DNA from: Candidatus Woesearchaeota archaeon
GTDB lineage: Archaea; Nanobdellota; Nanobdellia; Woesearchaeales; UBA10216
Assembly: GCA_016185705.1 (NCBI GenBank)
Contig: JACPMZ010000007.1
Coordinates: 43,157-107,156, forward strand
Reading direction: 5' to 3'
DNA length: 64,000 bases
The translations under genes and the position numbers were made by a program. Positions within the stretch are counted from its first letter, which is position 1. The number at the start of each line of letters is the position of its first letter. Shown here in pieces: positions 33,497 to 42,269 of this stretch. The notes under the pieces were generated by a model. It had not been told where the DNA came from and made no database searches. It was given only the letters and a program-made list of their open reading frames with translations.

Positions 33497-33592
33497 TGCC
33501 TCGTCCGGGATTCGAACCCGGGTCTCGGCCTTGCTTCTTGCAGTTATGCAATCGAAAGGGCCGAATGATTGACCGGACTACACCAACGAGGC
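33497..33592 (-). tRNA. tRNA-Glu (TTC) with canonical intron
   Basis: Acceptor GCCTCGT/ACGAGGC, discriminator A, T arm CCGGG-TTCGAAT-CCCGG. Anticodon stem CGGCC/GGCCG closes loop CTTTCGA (anticodon TTC) once a 21-base intron (33532-33552, between positions 37 and 38) is removed. The intron contains the hairpin TTGCA-TAAC-TGCAA. Confidence 0.92.
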
Positions 33593-33633
33593 ATGGCACC
33601 TTGAGGTTCAGGTTTGTTTTTAAATGTTATTGA

Positions 33634-33750
33634 TTATTCGTGTTGATTATTCGTGCTGTTAAGCTTTCGGGTGCTGCCAAAACATTTAAGCAGCGCATAT
33701 TTGGCAGCAGTAGCAGCAGCAACGACTGCTACGGCGCTAAGCTGCTGCAT
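33634..33750 (-). CDS. Small Ala-rich protein, MQQLSA family copy C
   Basis: 38 codons starting MQQLSAVAVVAAATAAKYA, then LLKCFGSTRKLNSTNN. It is related over its full length to the frame at 15110, and the leaders also share ATTGTTCA and GGGTGG-like segments. It is divergent from the GINS gene, and the shared TTTAAA box at about 33830 lies about 80 bases upstream. Possible short membrane-associated peptide; alternatively the conserved unit is an RNA. Confidence 0.45.
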   Translation of the reverse strand: MQQLSAVAVVAAATAAKYALLKCFGSTRKLNSTNNQHE

Positions 33751-33864
33751 CTTCGCCAACTGCCTCCACCATAAAAAGCCAAAAAGCTGCCACCCATAGA
33801 GTGAACAATATGCTTCTGCAAAACTTTAAATAACCTCAGCCACTGATTTTTTGTTAGGGGGAAG

Positions 33865-34461
33865 ATGGATAAGATAACCGTAACGTACGATGCGATTTTT
33901 GAGATTCTGATGAGGGAGAAAAGCCGCGAGGACCTTCAGAAGCTCAGCCCTGAGATCCTTAAGGATCTGGTTAATTACATCGCTGAGAAGCGGAAGAGCA
34001 TTGACACGACTGCAACTGACACTTTTTCGCTTGAGGAAAAAGAGCGCGCTGCAAAGCAGCTGCAGAACATCAAGCGCATGCTCACAGAGCTTTATGAGCG
34101 AAGGGAGAAGAAAATCCTTAACATGGGGCTGATAAGGTCAAGGACAGGAGCTGACATCATAGACACCTCTGCTTTGCTTGCTGAGGAGAAGATGCTGTTT
34201 GATGCTGTTGTTGCGCAGCTTGACTATTACCGCAGCAATATTCTGTACAGGCTGCTTAATGCTCAGCCAACCCCGCCTGATGAAAAGCCGGCAGAGCTGC
34301 CGAAAGATGCGAAGCTGGTCAGGTTTCTGGCAGACGTGCCCAAGTTTGTTGGCAAGGAACTGGAGGTTTACGGCCCTTTTGTGCAGGAGGACATGGCTAA
34401 CCTGCCGGCAGAGATAGCTGATGTACTGGTAGCGAAGAAGCGAGCGGAAGAAGTCGCATGA
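33865..34461 (+). CDS. gins51: GINS complex subunit
   Basis: 198 residues. The N-terminal A-domain helices (LMREKSREDLQKLSPEIL, then LTELYERREKKILNMGLI) and the C-terminal B-domain (VRFLADVPKFVGKELEVYGP, then LPAEIADVLVAKKRAEEV) match archaeal GINS (Gins51/Gins15). GINS links the MCM helicase to other replisome parts in the CMG-like complex. A TTTAAATA box near 33830 precedes the ATG, which is also preceded by GGGGGAAG. Confidence 0.88.
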   Translation: MDKITVTYDAIFEILMREKSREDLQKLSPEILKDLVNYIAEKRKSIDTTATDTFSLEEKERAAKQLQNIKRMLTELYERREKKILNMGLIRSRTGADIIDTSALLAEEKMLFDAVVAQLDYYRSNILYRLLNAQPTPPDEKPAELPKDAKLVRFLADVPKFVGKELEVYGPFVQEDMANLPAEIADVLVAKKRAEEVA

Positions 34462-34565
34462 ACAGGGCTCAATAAGCAGTGAGCAGCTGTGCATTCATCG
34501 TTCTCCATTAAAACAACAACTCCGCAGGTATAATCATGAGAACTGACTGAATTAGCAGAAATACT

Positions 34566-34874
34566 CTACGTGAACTCCAGCTTCTTTATCCTGAATCCTT
34601 CCCTCTGCACCTGCGACTTGCCGCATTTGCTGCACTGGAATCTTAAGTCAGTCTTCTTGGCCTGCTTCTTGCCTGTCATCTTCCACCGGGTAACAGCGGG
34701 CTTTGAGTATCGTCCAAGGTTTCCTGTCCCCCTTGCACGGCCGCGAAGCCGGGCGCGAATCTTAGAGCCGTAAGAAAGGGAGCTTGGGCTTCTCTTCTTG
34801 ACAATCGAGACTTTATGGATTGTGTGCGTGTTGCACCGCGGGCAATATTTCTTTCTGGATTTAGGCATTTTCAT
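34566..34874 (-). CDS. rpl44e: 50S ribosomal protein L44e (eL42)
   Basis: 102 residues. CPRCNTHTIHKVSIVKK and the second zinc pair CSKCG, with the C-terminal KKLEFT, are typical of eL42, located near the ribosomal E site. In many archaea S27e follows it; here it stands alone. A TTTTTAAACA box about 25 bases upstream supports the ATG at 34874. Confidence 0.95.
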   Translation of the reverse strand: MKMPKSRKKYCPRCNTHTIHKVSIVKKRSPSSLSYGSKIRARLRGRARGTGNLGRYSKPAVTRWKMTGKKQAKKTDLRFQCSKCGKSQVQREGFRIKKLEFT

Positions 34875-34937
34875 AAAGTTTGGAGAAAAGGACGGTGTTT
34901 AAAAAGATATTGGTTCATCAAAATTGCAACGCTGTTC

Positions 34938-35001
34938 CTTGCTTCTGCGCTGGCGGCTTCCCCATCGAACCTTTAATGGGGAAAATAAAAAGCGGAGCAA
35001 G
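34938..35001. repeat. Degenerate palindromic repeat
   Basis: CTTGCT at the left pairs with AGCAAG at the right and CCCCAT with ATGGGG around the centre. The middle arms have diverged. It lies between divergent genes and fits the 6739 family in length and position. Confidence 0.5.
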
Positions 35002-35107
35002 AGGAGCTAACCTGACTTGCTGCCTGCTGCGCTGCCGATTCATACAACATATGACTTCCTCATATAAAGGGAAAGTTATTTATATTCGGCAGGTTATTTG
35101 CTCCACT

Positions 35108-35944
35108 ATGAAGGAACGGGTTACTCTTACTCTGGACACGAATCTGCTTCGGGAGATTGACAGCAAAATAGACGGCCACCGGATTAAAAGCAGAAGCCAC
35201 GCCATTGAGCTTGCATTGCTGCAAAGCTTCGGCGGGAATGTGCCGAAAGTCGCGGTAATTCTCGCAGGCGGAGTGGGAACGAGGCTGCAGCCGATCACTT
35301 ACGAAGTGCCCAAGCCGCTTCTGACAGTTCATGACAAAACCCTTCTGGAGCACCTGTTTGACCTGTTCAAAAAATACGGCATTAAGGACGTACTGATTTC
35401 CATCGGCTACAAAGGGCACAAAATAAAGGAAACAATCGGCAACGGCAGGAAATTCGGAGTGCATGTAAACTATGTAGAGGAAGCAAAGCCGCTCGGCACA
35501 GCAGGCCCGTTAAAGCTCGCGAAGCCATTCCTGACTGACACATTCATTGTTTCAAACGCTGACGAGCTGAAAGAGCTTGATTTGATGGACATGTACATGT
35601 TCCACAAGGACAACAAGGCAACAGCTACTATTGCCTTGGCATCGGTCGATGACCCAAGCGCTTATGGAGTTGCGAAACTGCAGGGCAACCGCATACTTGA
35701 CTTCATTGAAAAGCCAAAGAGGGAAAACGCCCCTTCCAACCTGATTAACTCAGGAATATACATATTTGAGCCGGAAGTAATAGATTATGTTCCTGACGGA
35801 ATGGCAATGCTTGAAAAAGACGTATTTCCAAAGCTGGCAAGGGAAGGCAAGCTTTACGGATATCCTTTCTCAGGCCAGTGGTTTAACACAGGAACGCTTG
35901 AGCATTATGAAAATGCTATCAAAAAATGGCGCGACATAGCGTGA
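35108..35944 (+). CDS. Ribbon-helix-helix domain fused to sugar nucleotidyltransferase
   Basis: 278 residues from the ATG at 35108, about 25 bases after a TTATTTATATTC box; a longer upstream frame is ignored. Residues 1-42 resemble a ribbon-helix-helix DNA-binding domain (ERVTLTLDTNLLREIDSKID). Residues 47-278 are a nucleotidyltransferase with GGVGTRL (54-60) and PKP (68-70), as in glucose-1-phosphate or mannose-1-phosphate nucleotidyltransferases. It is followed 4 bases later by the phosphomannomutase-like gene, so the two likely make a nucleotide sugar. The fusion suggests self-regulation. Confidence 0.88.
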   Translation: MKERVTLTLDTNLLREIDSKIDGHRIKSRSHAIELALLQSFGGNVPKVAVILAGGVGTRLQPITYEVPKPLLTVHDKTLLEHLFDLFKKYGIKDVLISIGYKGHKIKETIGNGRKFGVHVNYVEEAKPLGTAGPLKLAKPFLTDTFIVSNADELKELDLMDMYMFHKDNKATATIALASVDDPSAYGVAKLQGNRILDFIEKPKRENAPSNLINSGIYIFEPEVIDYVPDGMAMLEKDVFPKLAREGKLYGYPFSGQWFNTGTLEHYENAIKKWRDIA

Positions 35945-35948
35945 TACT

Positions 35949-37283
35949 ATGGGGCTGTTCAAAGCATACGACATGAGGGGAGTTTACGGAGAGGAATTAA
36001 CAGATGAAATTGCATACAAATTCGGCAGGGCGTTCGTAACATTTCTTAAATGCAAAAACATTTCCGTAGGATATGACATGCGCGAATCCTCTCCAGCGAT
36101 AGAAAAAGAACTTATTCGCGGCCTCACTGACCAGGGCGCAGACGTTGTGAGAATAGGGCTTTCAACAACACCCATGCTGTACTTTGCGGTTGCAAAGTTC
36201 GGATATGATGCGGGAATTAACGTAACCGCATCCCACAACCCGGGAAAATACAACGGCTTCAAGCTCGTAAGAAAAGACGCTGTCCCAATCAGCGGCGACA
36301 CAGGCATTTACGAAATGCGCGACCTCGTGGAAGCAGGGAAATTCAAGGAGGCGAGGAAAGGAAAAGTTGCTGAGCGCACAGATGTTCTTGACGCTTATGT
36401 TGGCAATGCGCTAAACTACCTTGATGCAGGCAAGCTGAAAAAGTTCAAAATAATTGCGGATACAGGAAATGGCATGGCAGGGCTCGTAATACCGGAGCTG
36501 CTGAGCAAAATGCCCTGCGAGTTTGAGCACATGTTTCCTGAGTTGGATGGCACGTTTCCAAACCACGAAGCCAACCCGTTAAAAACAGAAACATTAAGAT
36601 GGCTGCGCGCAGAAGTAAAAAACAAGAAAGCTGACATAGGCGTTGCATTTGACGGCGATGCCGACAGAATAGGATTTGTGGATGAAAAAGGCAGCGTTGT
36701 GCCGCCAGACCTGTTCACTGCGCTGATAGCTGTTGAGCTGCTGAAAGAAAACAAAGGCGCAAAAATACTGCATGATTTGCGCAGCAGCAGAGCAGTGGCG
36801 GAAACAATAAAAGAAAACGGCGGAGTGGCGATAGAAACAAGAGTCGGGCACTCATTCATAAAAGAGCACATGCGCAGGGAAAAAGCAGTTTTCGCCGGAG
36901 AAGTCTCAGGGCATTACTATCTGAAAGACAATTTTTACATTGAATCGCCATACATAGTTATGCTGCTGCTGCTAAAGCTGATGACAGAAACAAACAAAAA
37001 ACTGTCAGAGCTGATAAAGCCGCTGAAAAAATATTACAATACAGGAGAATTAAACTTTGAAGTAAAAGACAAAGAAAAAGCAATCCGGAAAGTCAAAGAA
37101 ACATTTGCTGACGCGAAAAAAGTTTATGAGCTGGATGGATTAAGCATTGTTTACGAAGACTGGTGGATGAACCTGCGCCCGTCAAACACTGAACCGCTGC
37201 TTCGCCTGAACCTGGAATCAACAAGCAAAGAAAAAATGGAAGAAATGAAAGAAAAAGTCATTAATGCCCTGAATTCTCACTGA
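35949..37283 (+). CDS. manB: Phosphomannomutase/phosphoglucomutase
   Basis: 444 residues. The phosphoserine loop TASHNP is at 93-98, the metal-binding DGDADR at 235-240, and the C-terminal phosphate-binding RPSNTEPLLR near the end. It interconverts hexose 6- and 1-phosphates, supplying the preceding nucleotidyltransferase for glycosylation precursors. Normal family length. Confidence 0.95.
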   Translation: MGLFKAYDMRGVYGEELTDEIAYKFGRAFVTFLKCKNISVGYDMRESSPAIEKELIRGLTDQGADVVRIGLSTTPMLYFAVAKFGYDAGINVTASHNPGKYNGFKLVRKDAVPISGDTGIYEMRDLVEAGKFKEARKGKVAERTDVLDAYVGNALNYLDAGKLKKFKIIADTGNGMAGLVIPELLSKMPCEFEHMFPELDGTFPNHEANPLKTETLRWLRAEVKNKKADIGVAFDGDADRIGFVDEKGSVVPPDLFTALIAVELLKENKGAKILHDLRSSRAVAETIKENGGVAIETRVGHSFIKEHMRREKAVFAGEVSGHYYLKDNFYIESPYIVMLLLLKLMTETNKKLSELIKPLKKYYNTGELNFEVKDKEKAIRKVKETFADAKKVYELDGLSIVYEDWWMNLRPSNTEPLLRLNLESTSKEKMEEMKEKVINALNSH

Positions 37284-37327
37284 AAACAGAAACCCTTAAA
37301 AACAAAAATCAAATTCTTATGCTTTAT

Positions 37328-37402
37328 GGGCCCGTAGTTTAACCTGGTCAGAACGCAAGGCTCTTAACCTTGATATTGCGGGTTCAAATCCCGTCGGGCC
37401 CG
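37328..37402 (+). tRNA. tRNA-Lys (CTT)
   Basis: 75 nt. Acceptor GGGCCCG/CGGGCCC, discriminator G. Anticodon stem CAAGG/CCTTG with loop CTCTTAA (anticodon CTT), T arm GCGGG-TTCAAAT-CCCGT. No intron. It lies 171 bases upstream of the lysyl-tRNA synthetase gene on the same strand. Confidence 0.95.
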
Positions 37403-37573
37403 TTTTACGCAACCTCCTGATGCCCATCCAGACTTGCATACAGCAGCATTGACTTCACTTCATATCGCCATTTTTTTTGCAGTATAAGCTGCTGACTCAG
37501 CTTTAAAGAATTCTCATCGCTTCAATACGCAAAAATAGCAAAACATTTAAAATGCAGCTTAAGCAGAAATAAA

Positions 37574-39193
37574 ATGATGAATGAAGAAAAGAAAGAACTT
37601 TTCTGGGCAGACCAGATAGCAGATAAAATTATTTCCCGGGATAAATTCAGGTATGCTGACAAGAAGATTCCCAAATTTTCTGAATACGTTGTCAAGACCT
37701 CTGCTTCCATTTCAGGAGTGCTGCACATAGGAAGATTAAGCGACAGCGTGAGAGGCGCATCAGTTTACCGCGCATTGAATGACGCCGGTGTCAAGGCAAA
37801 GCTGATATGGGTTGCTGAAGACATGGACCCGCTGCGGAAGATACCGGAGGGAGTTCCGGAAAGCTACGCAAAGCACATCGGCGAGCCAGTGTCAACGGTG
37901 CCGGATCCCGACGGCTGCCACAAATCCTATGCAGAGCACCACACTTCCGAGTACTTCAAGGTGCTGCATGAGTTTGTGTTTGAGGACATGGAAAAATATT
38001 CCATGCAGGAAGAATACAGGAAAGGCAGCTTCAGGGAATACATCAAAAAGCTGATGGACAATCTGGAGCTTGTGAAGGAGGTGCAGAACAGGCACCGCAC
38101 AAATCCCATAAAAAAAGGCTGGCGTCCCTGGACGCCGATATGCGGGAACTGCGGCAAGATAATAACTCCGCAAATAATCATGAGCGAGGACGAAAAAATA
38201 AGGTATGTGTGCAGGGACTATGCGTTTGAAACAACCACGGCGGCGGGCTGCGGGCACAAAGGAGAAGCAGAGCCGTTAAAGGATGCGGGCAAGCTTGTGT
38301 GGAAAAGCGAGTGGGCAGCGCAGTGGGCAAAATGGAAAATAGTGAGTGAAGGTGCAGGAAAAGAATACCAGGTGCCGAACAGCGCGTTCTGGATAAACGC
38401 GGAAATCGTTGAAAAAGTCCTGGATTTTCCTTCGCCTGAGCCGATATTTTATGAGCACATAATGGTTGACGGGGTAAAGATGTCTGCGTCCTTAGGAAAT
38501 GTGATTTATCCGAGGGACTGGCTGAAGGTAGCGAGCCCGCAGCTGCTGAGGTATTACTACAACAAGCGCCTGATGATGACGAGAAGCTTTTCGTGGAAAG
38601 AGCTGCCGCAACTATATGACGAATATGACGGGGCAGCCAAGCTGTATGCTGGCAAAATCAAAAATGAGAATGAGAGGGAGGCAGAGCACCTGAAAAGGCA
38701 GTTTGAAATCAGCAACAGAAAAACAGCAGACAAGCCGCTTGAGATGACATTCACGCATGCATCCATGCTGGCGCAGACATTCAAGGAAGAGAAAAGCGCG
38801 CTCGCCAGCTTAAGAAAGACAGGGCATTATGACAAAGAAGCTGAAAAGGAGCTGCTTGAGCGCATTGAAAAAGCCGGAAACTGGGTTAAAATGCATGCGC
38901 CTGACGAGTACAGGTTTGCGGTAGTGGACAGCGTATCCGAGGAGGTAAAGGGTAAGCTGTCTGCAAAGCAAAAAAAGGCATTGAAGGAGTTTGCAGCGCT
39001 GCTCAGGTCAAAAGAGTGGCGCCAGAAGCAACTCATAAGCGAGACTGAAAAGATTTTTGAGGGCAAATTAAAGCCGAAGGAATTCTTTGAAGCAGCATAC
39101 CTCGTGCTGCTGGGCAGGGAAAAGGGGCCGAGGCTCATTCCGTTTGTGCTGACGCTGGGAGAGCGGGCTGCAGAGCTGTTTGAGAGCGCCTGA
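37574..39193 (+). CDS. lysS: Lysyl-tRNA synthetase, class I
   Basis: 539 residues. Class I motifs HIGR (51-54) and KMSAS (302-306) and zinc-type cysteines (C190-x2-C193, C213, C226) define the archaeal class I LysRS, unrelated to the class II enzyme of most bacteria. A TTTAAAA box lies about 28 bases upstream. Its last 59 bases overlap the convergent gene at 39135. The tRNA-Lys gene is the next feature upstream. Confidence 0.96.
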   Translation: MMNEEKKELFWADQIADKIISRDKFRYADKKIPKFSEYVVKTSASISGVLHIGRLSDSVRGASVYRALNDAGVKAKLIWVAEDMDPLRKIPEGVPESYAKHIGEPVSTVPDPDGCHKSYAEHHTSEYFKVLHEFVFEDMEKYSMQEEYRKGSFREYIKKLMDNLELVKEVQNRHRTNPIKKGWRPWTPICGNCGKIITPQIIMSEDEKIRYVCRDYAFETTTAAGCGHKGEAEPLKDAGKLVWKSEWAAQWAKWKIVSEGAGKEYQVPNSAFWINAEIVEKVLDFPSPEPIFYEHIMVDGVKMSASLGNVIYPRDWLKVASPQLLRYYYNKRLMMTRSFSWKELPQLYDEYDGAAKLYAGKIKNENEREAEHLKRQFEISNRKTADKPLEMTFTHASMLAQTFKEEKSALASLRKTGHYDKEAEKELLERIEKAGNWVKMHAPDEYRFAVVDSVSEEVKGKLSAKQKKALKEFAALLRSKEWRQKQLISETEKIFEGKLKPKEFFEAAYLVLLGREKGPRLIPFVLTLGERAAELFESA

Positions 39194-39674
39194 CATGCTC
39201 ACAGGCTTCATCTGTTACAGCATAGGTGACGCCGCGCCTGCCACTAACCTTGTCAACATATCCGTGATTAAAAAGAAAGGCAAGAAGAGGCGAGGACAGC
39301 AGGATTTCTGGCTTATCTGACATAAAACCATTAATATCATGGGCTGTGAATCTTTTGCCGCAGAACTGTTCCACAAATTCACCGATGTAAGGGCTAAAGT
39401 CGCCGTTCGATGTGTTCCATGTTCTTGGCGGCTTGAAAGGCATCTGTTTCTTGGTTTGCTCTATGGCATATCTTATTGCATCCTGCGTAAGGGCAATCTC
39501 AACAGAATCGTTAGGCCCTGCATATCCTGGAGCAATCTTGTAAACTATGCCCCTTTTTGAAAGTTCTTCATAATCAAAATGCCGGAGATACCCGGGCCTT
39601 TCGCCAATGCTTAAGTACAGTTTCTCAACCCTGTCACAGAGCGCCCTGTTCGAAGTCCACGAAGTTTTAGCCAT
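39135..39674 (-). CDS. Uncharacterised protein, paralogue of upstream gene
   Basis: 179 residues from the ATG at 39674, which overlaps the previous gene by 8 bases. It shares a colinear layout with that gene: FDYEELSKRGIVYKIAPG, a charged strand, KPPRTWNTSNGDFSPYIGEF, then a helix-turn region (FTAHDINGFM) and a hairpin ending in TYAVTDEA. The last part could be a winged helix. The 3' end overlaps lysS on the other strand by 59 bases. Function unknown. Confidence 0.65.
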   Translation of the reverse strand: MAKTSWTSNRALCDRVEKLYLSIGERPGYLRHFDYEELSKRGIVYKIAPGYAGPNDSVEIALTQDAIRYAIEQTKKQMPFKPPRTWNTSNGDFSPYIGEFVEQFCGKRFTAHDINGFMSDKPEILLSSPLLAFLFNHGYVDKVSGRRGVTYAVTDEACEHVRRSQTALQPALPASAQTE

Positions 39675-40212
39675 GAGCAGCCTCTGCTGTTGGCTGGCTG
39701 GCGGCTGCAAAGGATTCCAAATCTTCAACCGCCTTTTCACTAACAGCATGATATGTAAACTCATCAGTTCTGATTTTTTTCAGGACGCCGTGCAAGTACA
39801 GCGTATTCAGCAGGCCGTTTATGTTGGGAAAGCGAATATTTTTCTCCCTGAAATACTGTTTTAAATCTTTAGTTGTAAATAACTTATTAGCAAAATTCCG
39901 GACGAATTCAGGATAATACTGCGTAAAATCTGCCCTGCGTACCCGCCAGGTTTTCAATGGCTGATAAGGCCTGAATTCTGCGCGTTGAAGAACAGCAAAA
40001 TCAACTGCTTTATCAGAAACACGGCATTCAACTGCATCGTTCTCGCTCATTTGAGTTCCGGGTGCATCTGAAACGAGAATTCCCTGTGCAAATAATTCTT
40101 TAACCGCATGGCGCCTGTAAAGTCTGCTTGATAACCCCATCTGCCGAAAATAGTCTATTACCGCCTGTCCAAGCTCTTCGCTGCCATTCCATGACAATTT
40201 CTCCTCTAACAT
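39667..40212 (-). CDS. Uncharacterised protein, paralogue of downstream gene
   Basis: 181 residues. Matches the next gene in order: HAVKELFAQGILVSDAPG, PLKTWRVRRADFTQYYPEF, FTTKDLKQYF, then LLNTLYLHGVLKKI with a terminal YHAVSEKA, a winged-helix-like pattern. A tandem duplication is the simplest origin. A TTTAAG box about 25 bases before the ATG starts this two-gene unit. Confidence 0.65.
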   Translation of the reverse strand: MLEEKLSWNGSEELGQAVIDYFRQMGLSSRLYRRHAVKELFAQGILVSDAPGTQMSENDAVECRVSDKAVDFAVLQRAEFRPYQPLKTWRVRRADFTQYYPEFVRNFANKLFTTKDLKQYFREKNIRFPNINGLLNTLYLHGVLKKIRTDEFTYHAVSEKAVEDLESFAAASQPTAEAAHG

Positions 40213-40244
40213 ACGCTTTGGAGTTCAGGCATGTTTCTTAAATT

Positions 40245-42269
40245 TTACTCTAATCTCTGCCCGCTCCACAGCATCCAGCTTTCAGGGTCAGGAGCAGATT
40301 CGCCGTACAGGAAGTATGGCGGAGCGTTTCTTCCGAAGTATGAGCGCTCAACGTCAAGCCACGAGTCCCTGCGCCCGGCCTGCAGTCCGTAGATTGAGCT
40401 TCCAAACAGCTTCCAGCCGCCAAGCATTGCCTTGACGTCTTGATGGGCGGGCTCAACGATGATGTCAACCTCCCCTTTTTCCACTTTGTCCTTCATCAGG
40501 TTGATGAATTCCTTGATTGGAGCGTTGCCCTGGCCTGGAACGACGTGCTCGTCCTCCCAGCCGAAATTATCGGAAACGTGCACATGGCCTATGATGTTTT
40601 CGCGCTTCCACTCCTCAGCTTTCTGAAGATACCATTTTTTGAAGCGGGTGTCTGTCTGCTCCATTGATTCGCCGGGCTTTGCCTCAAAGTACTTGCGCCA
40701 CATGTTTGCATGGGAAGTATCCCACGTTGCCTTGATGCGCTCCTCAGCTTCCTTCCATGCAGAGTCTTTGCTCATGCCGCGCTCGCTCTGCAGTTTTTTG
40801 GCAAGCTCTTCTCTCGAGTCAATAACAATCTTCTTGATTTCATCAGGGTGGCCGCCGTGAACTTCAGGGAAAAAGTTTTCCACGGCAATGAACAGCGGGC
40901 GCTCAAACTTTTCGCCGCCGCGGACATCCCAGCCGCGCCAGCCCTCCTTTGATGGCTTGCGCTCGCGGTCCATGGCGTACATGGCTGCCCGTGCAAGCGT
41001 GTCTGCTGTTTTCTTTTCAGCATACTTTTTTACCGGCTGATAGTTTTCAATGTTTTCCTGGGCTTCCTTTGCCCTGGCGTCAGCTGATGCAGACGCTTCG
41101 TGGATGTAGCGCATTTCCATCTCTTCCTGTTTCATCTGTTCCTCTATGAGCTCAGATGGCAGCTTGTTCTTTTGAGGCACAAATCGGGCGCCATAGCCCC
41201 TGCCGCCCACGCCGGGAATGCTTTCCATGAGCTTCCATTGCTCGTCAACAGGGGTGTTTTTCTCAATTTTTTTGTAAAACTCCAATGCTTTCTTCAGCTT
41301 CTCATAATTTTCCTGAGCGTCCTCGTAAAACCTGCCGTAAAACAAAGAGCTGCCCTTGCCCTGCAGGATTTGGTTTTCAAGCTGAATCTTAATCCACATT
41401 TCCTCAGGAGTTTTTGGATTCTCCGGGTGGTCGCGGGTCCATTGCTTAGACATCCTTTCAAAATCTTCCCATGTTCTTTTGACGACTTCAAAATCTGTAC
41501 GCTCGGCATTCCACTTTGGAACGCGCTTGAACAATTGATACGTGTCAGTGGTGGTTTTTGAAATTGGCTTTCCGTCAACATCCACCCAGAAATTCTCAGG
41601 GTCTTTTGGATGGTCTTTGTAAACCGGCTCAAACAGCGGCATGTTCTTTCTTACAGGCTGCATCTGGCCTGAGCGCTGGTCTACAAGGTAGCGGACTGCG
41701 CGCTCCTCTTCTTCAGGAAACGCCTTGAATTTGTACCCGCTTTTTTCGTCATAGAAGTAGTCGCGGATAGGCCTGGGGTATTCCTGCGCGTGCACGACAA
41801 CAGCGCCGCCGTTTGTCGTATCAGCGGCAAAGTCAACTGCCCTTTCAATTTCGTGCAGAGTGGATTCCCGGACCTGCTCATCAAATCTGTCCTGCCCGAA
41901 GCCGGCAAGACTGCCTGCATTAGGCGTGGCGTGGGTTGTGAGCTGCACCTTATTTACTTTTGCCAGTTCGCGTATGTCAATGCGCTCATCCTTGCCGAAC
42001 ATTTCAGGAGTTGTGTTGCCGCCCTGCATGCTGCCCTTGCCCCTGCCCATGAAGCCAAGCTCAACTTTTGAAGCGCCCTGGAAGACCTTTGCCTTAAGCG
42101 CCTGCAGCTGGTCGCCGAACGGCGGGGCAGAGATGCCGATGTTTTCAGGGCTAAGGCCGAGTTCAGGAACTACGTCAGGAGGGATTTCTGAAGGCGGCTG
42201 CTCGCCGGGCTGCAGCGGAATGTAATAGCCGCGGTCCATTGCGCTGTAATAGCTTTGGTTGAATATCAT
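40245..42269 (-). CDS. TIM-barrel protein (sugar isomerase/AP endonuclease-like) with a large insertion
   Basis: 674 residues. Parts of a xylose isomerase-like or endonuclease IV-like barrel are seen at both ends: LTTHATPNAGSLAGFG and GGAVVVHAQEYPRP (about 110-165), then FIAVENFFPEVHGGHPDE, ATWDTSHANMW, IIGHVHVSDNFGWEDEH and DIIVEPAHQD (about 455-635), supplying His/Glu/Asp metal ligands. Between them lie about 290 mostly charged helical residues with no barrel motif. It overlaps the coiled-coil gene at 42266 by 4 bases. The substrate is unknown. Confidence 0.7.
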   Translation of the reverse strand: MIFNQSYYSAMDRGYYIPLQPGEQPPSEIPPDVVPELGLSPENIGISAPPFGDQLQALKAKVFQGASKVELGFMGRGKGSMQGGNTTPEMFGKDERIDIRELAKVNKVQLTTHATPNAGSLAGFGQDRFDEQVRESTLHEIERAVDFAADTTNGGAVVVHAQEYPRPIRDYFYDEKSGYKFKAFPEEEERAVRYLVDQRSGQMQPVRKNMPLFEPVYKDHPKDPENFWVDVDGKPISKTTTDTYQLFKRVPKWNAERTDFEVVKRTWEDFERMSKQWTRDHPENPKTPEEMWIKIQLENQILQGKGSSLFYGRFYEDAQENYEKLKKALEFYKKIEKNTPVDEQWKLMESIPGVGGRGYGARFVPQKNKLPSELIEEQMKQEEMEMRYIHEASASADARAKEAQENIENYQPVKKYAEKKTADTLARAAMYAMDRERKPSKEGWRGWDVRGGEKFERPLFIAVENFFPEVHGGHPDEIKKIVIDSREELAKKLQSERGMSKDSAWKEAEERIKATWDTSHANMWRKYFEAKPGESMEQTDTRFKKWYLQKAEEWKRENIIGHVHVSDNFGWEDEHVVPGQGNAPIKEFINLMKDKVEKGEVDIIVEPAHQDVKAMLGGWKLFGSSIYGLQAGRRDSWLDVERSYFGRNAPPYFLYGESAPDPESWMLWSGQRLE

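Noticed and set aside
34880..35107. N-terminal extension of the nucleotidyltransferase gene
   Set aside because: It passes through a degenerate palindrome and the promoter; the TATA box at about 35080 places the start at 35108.
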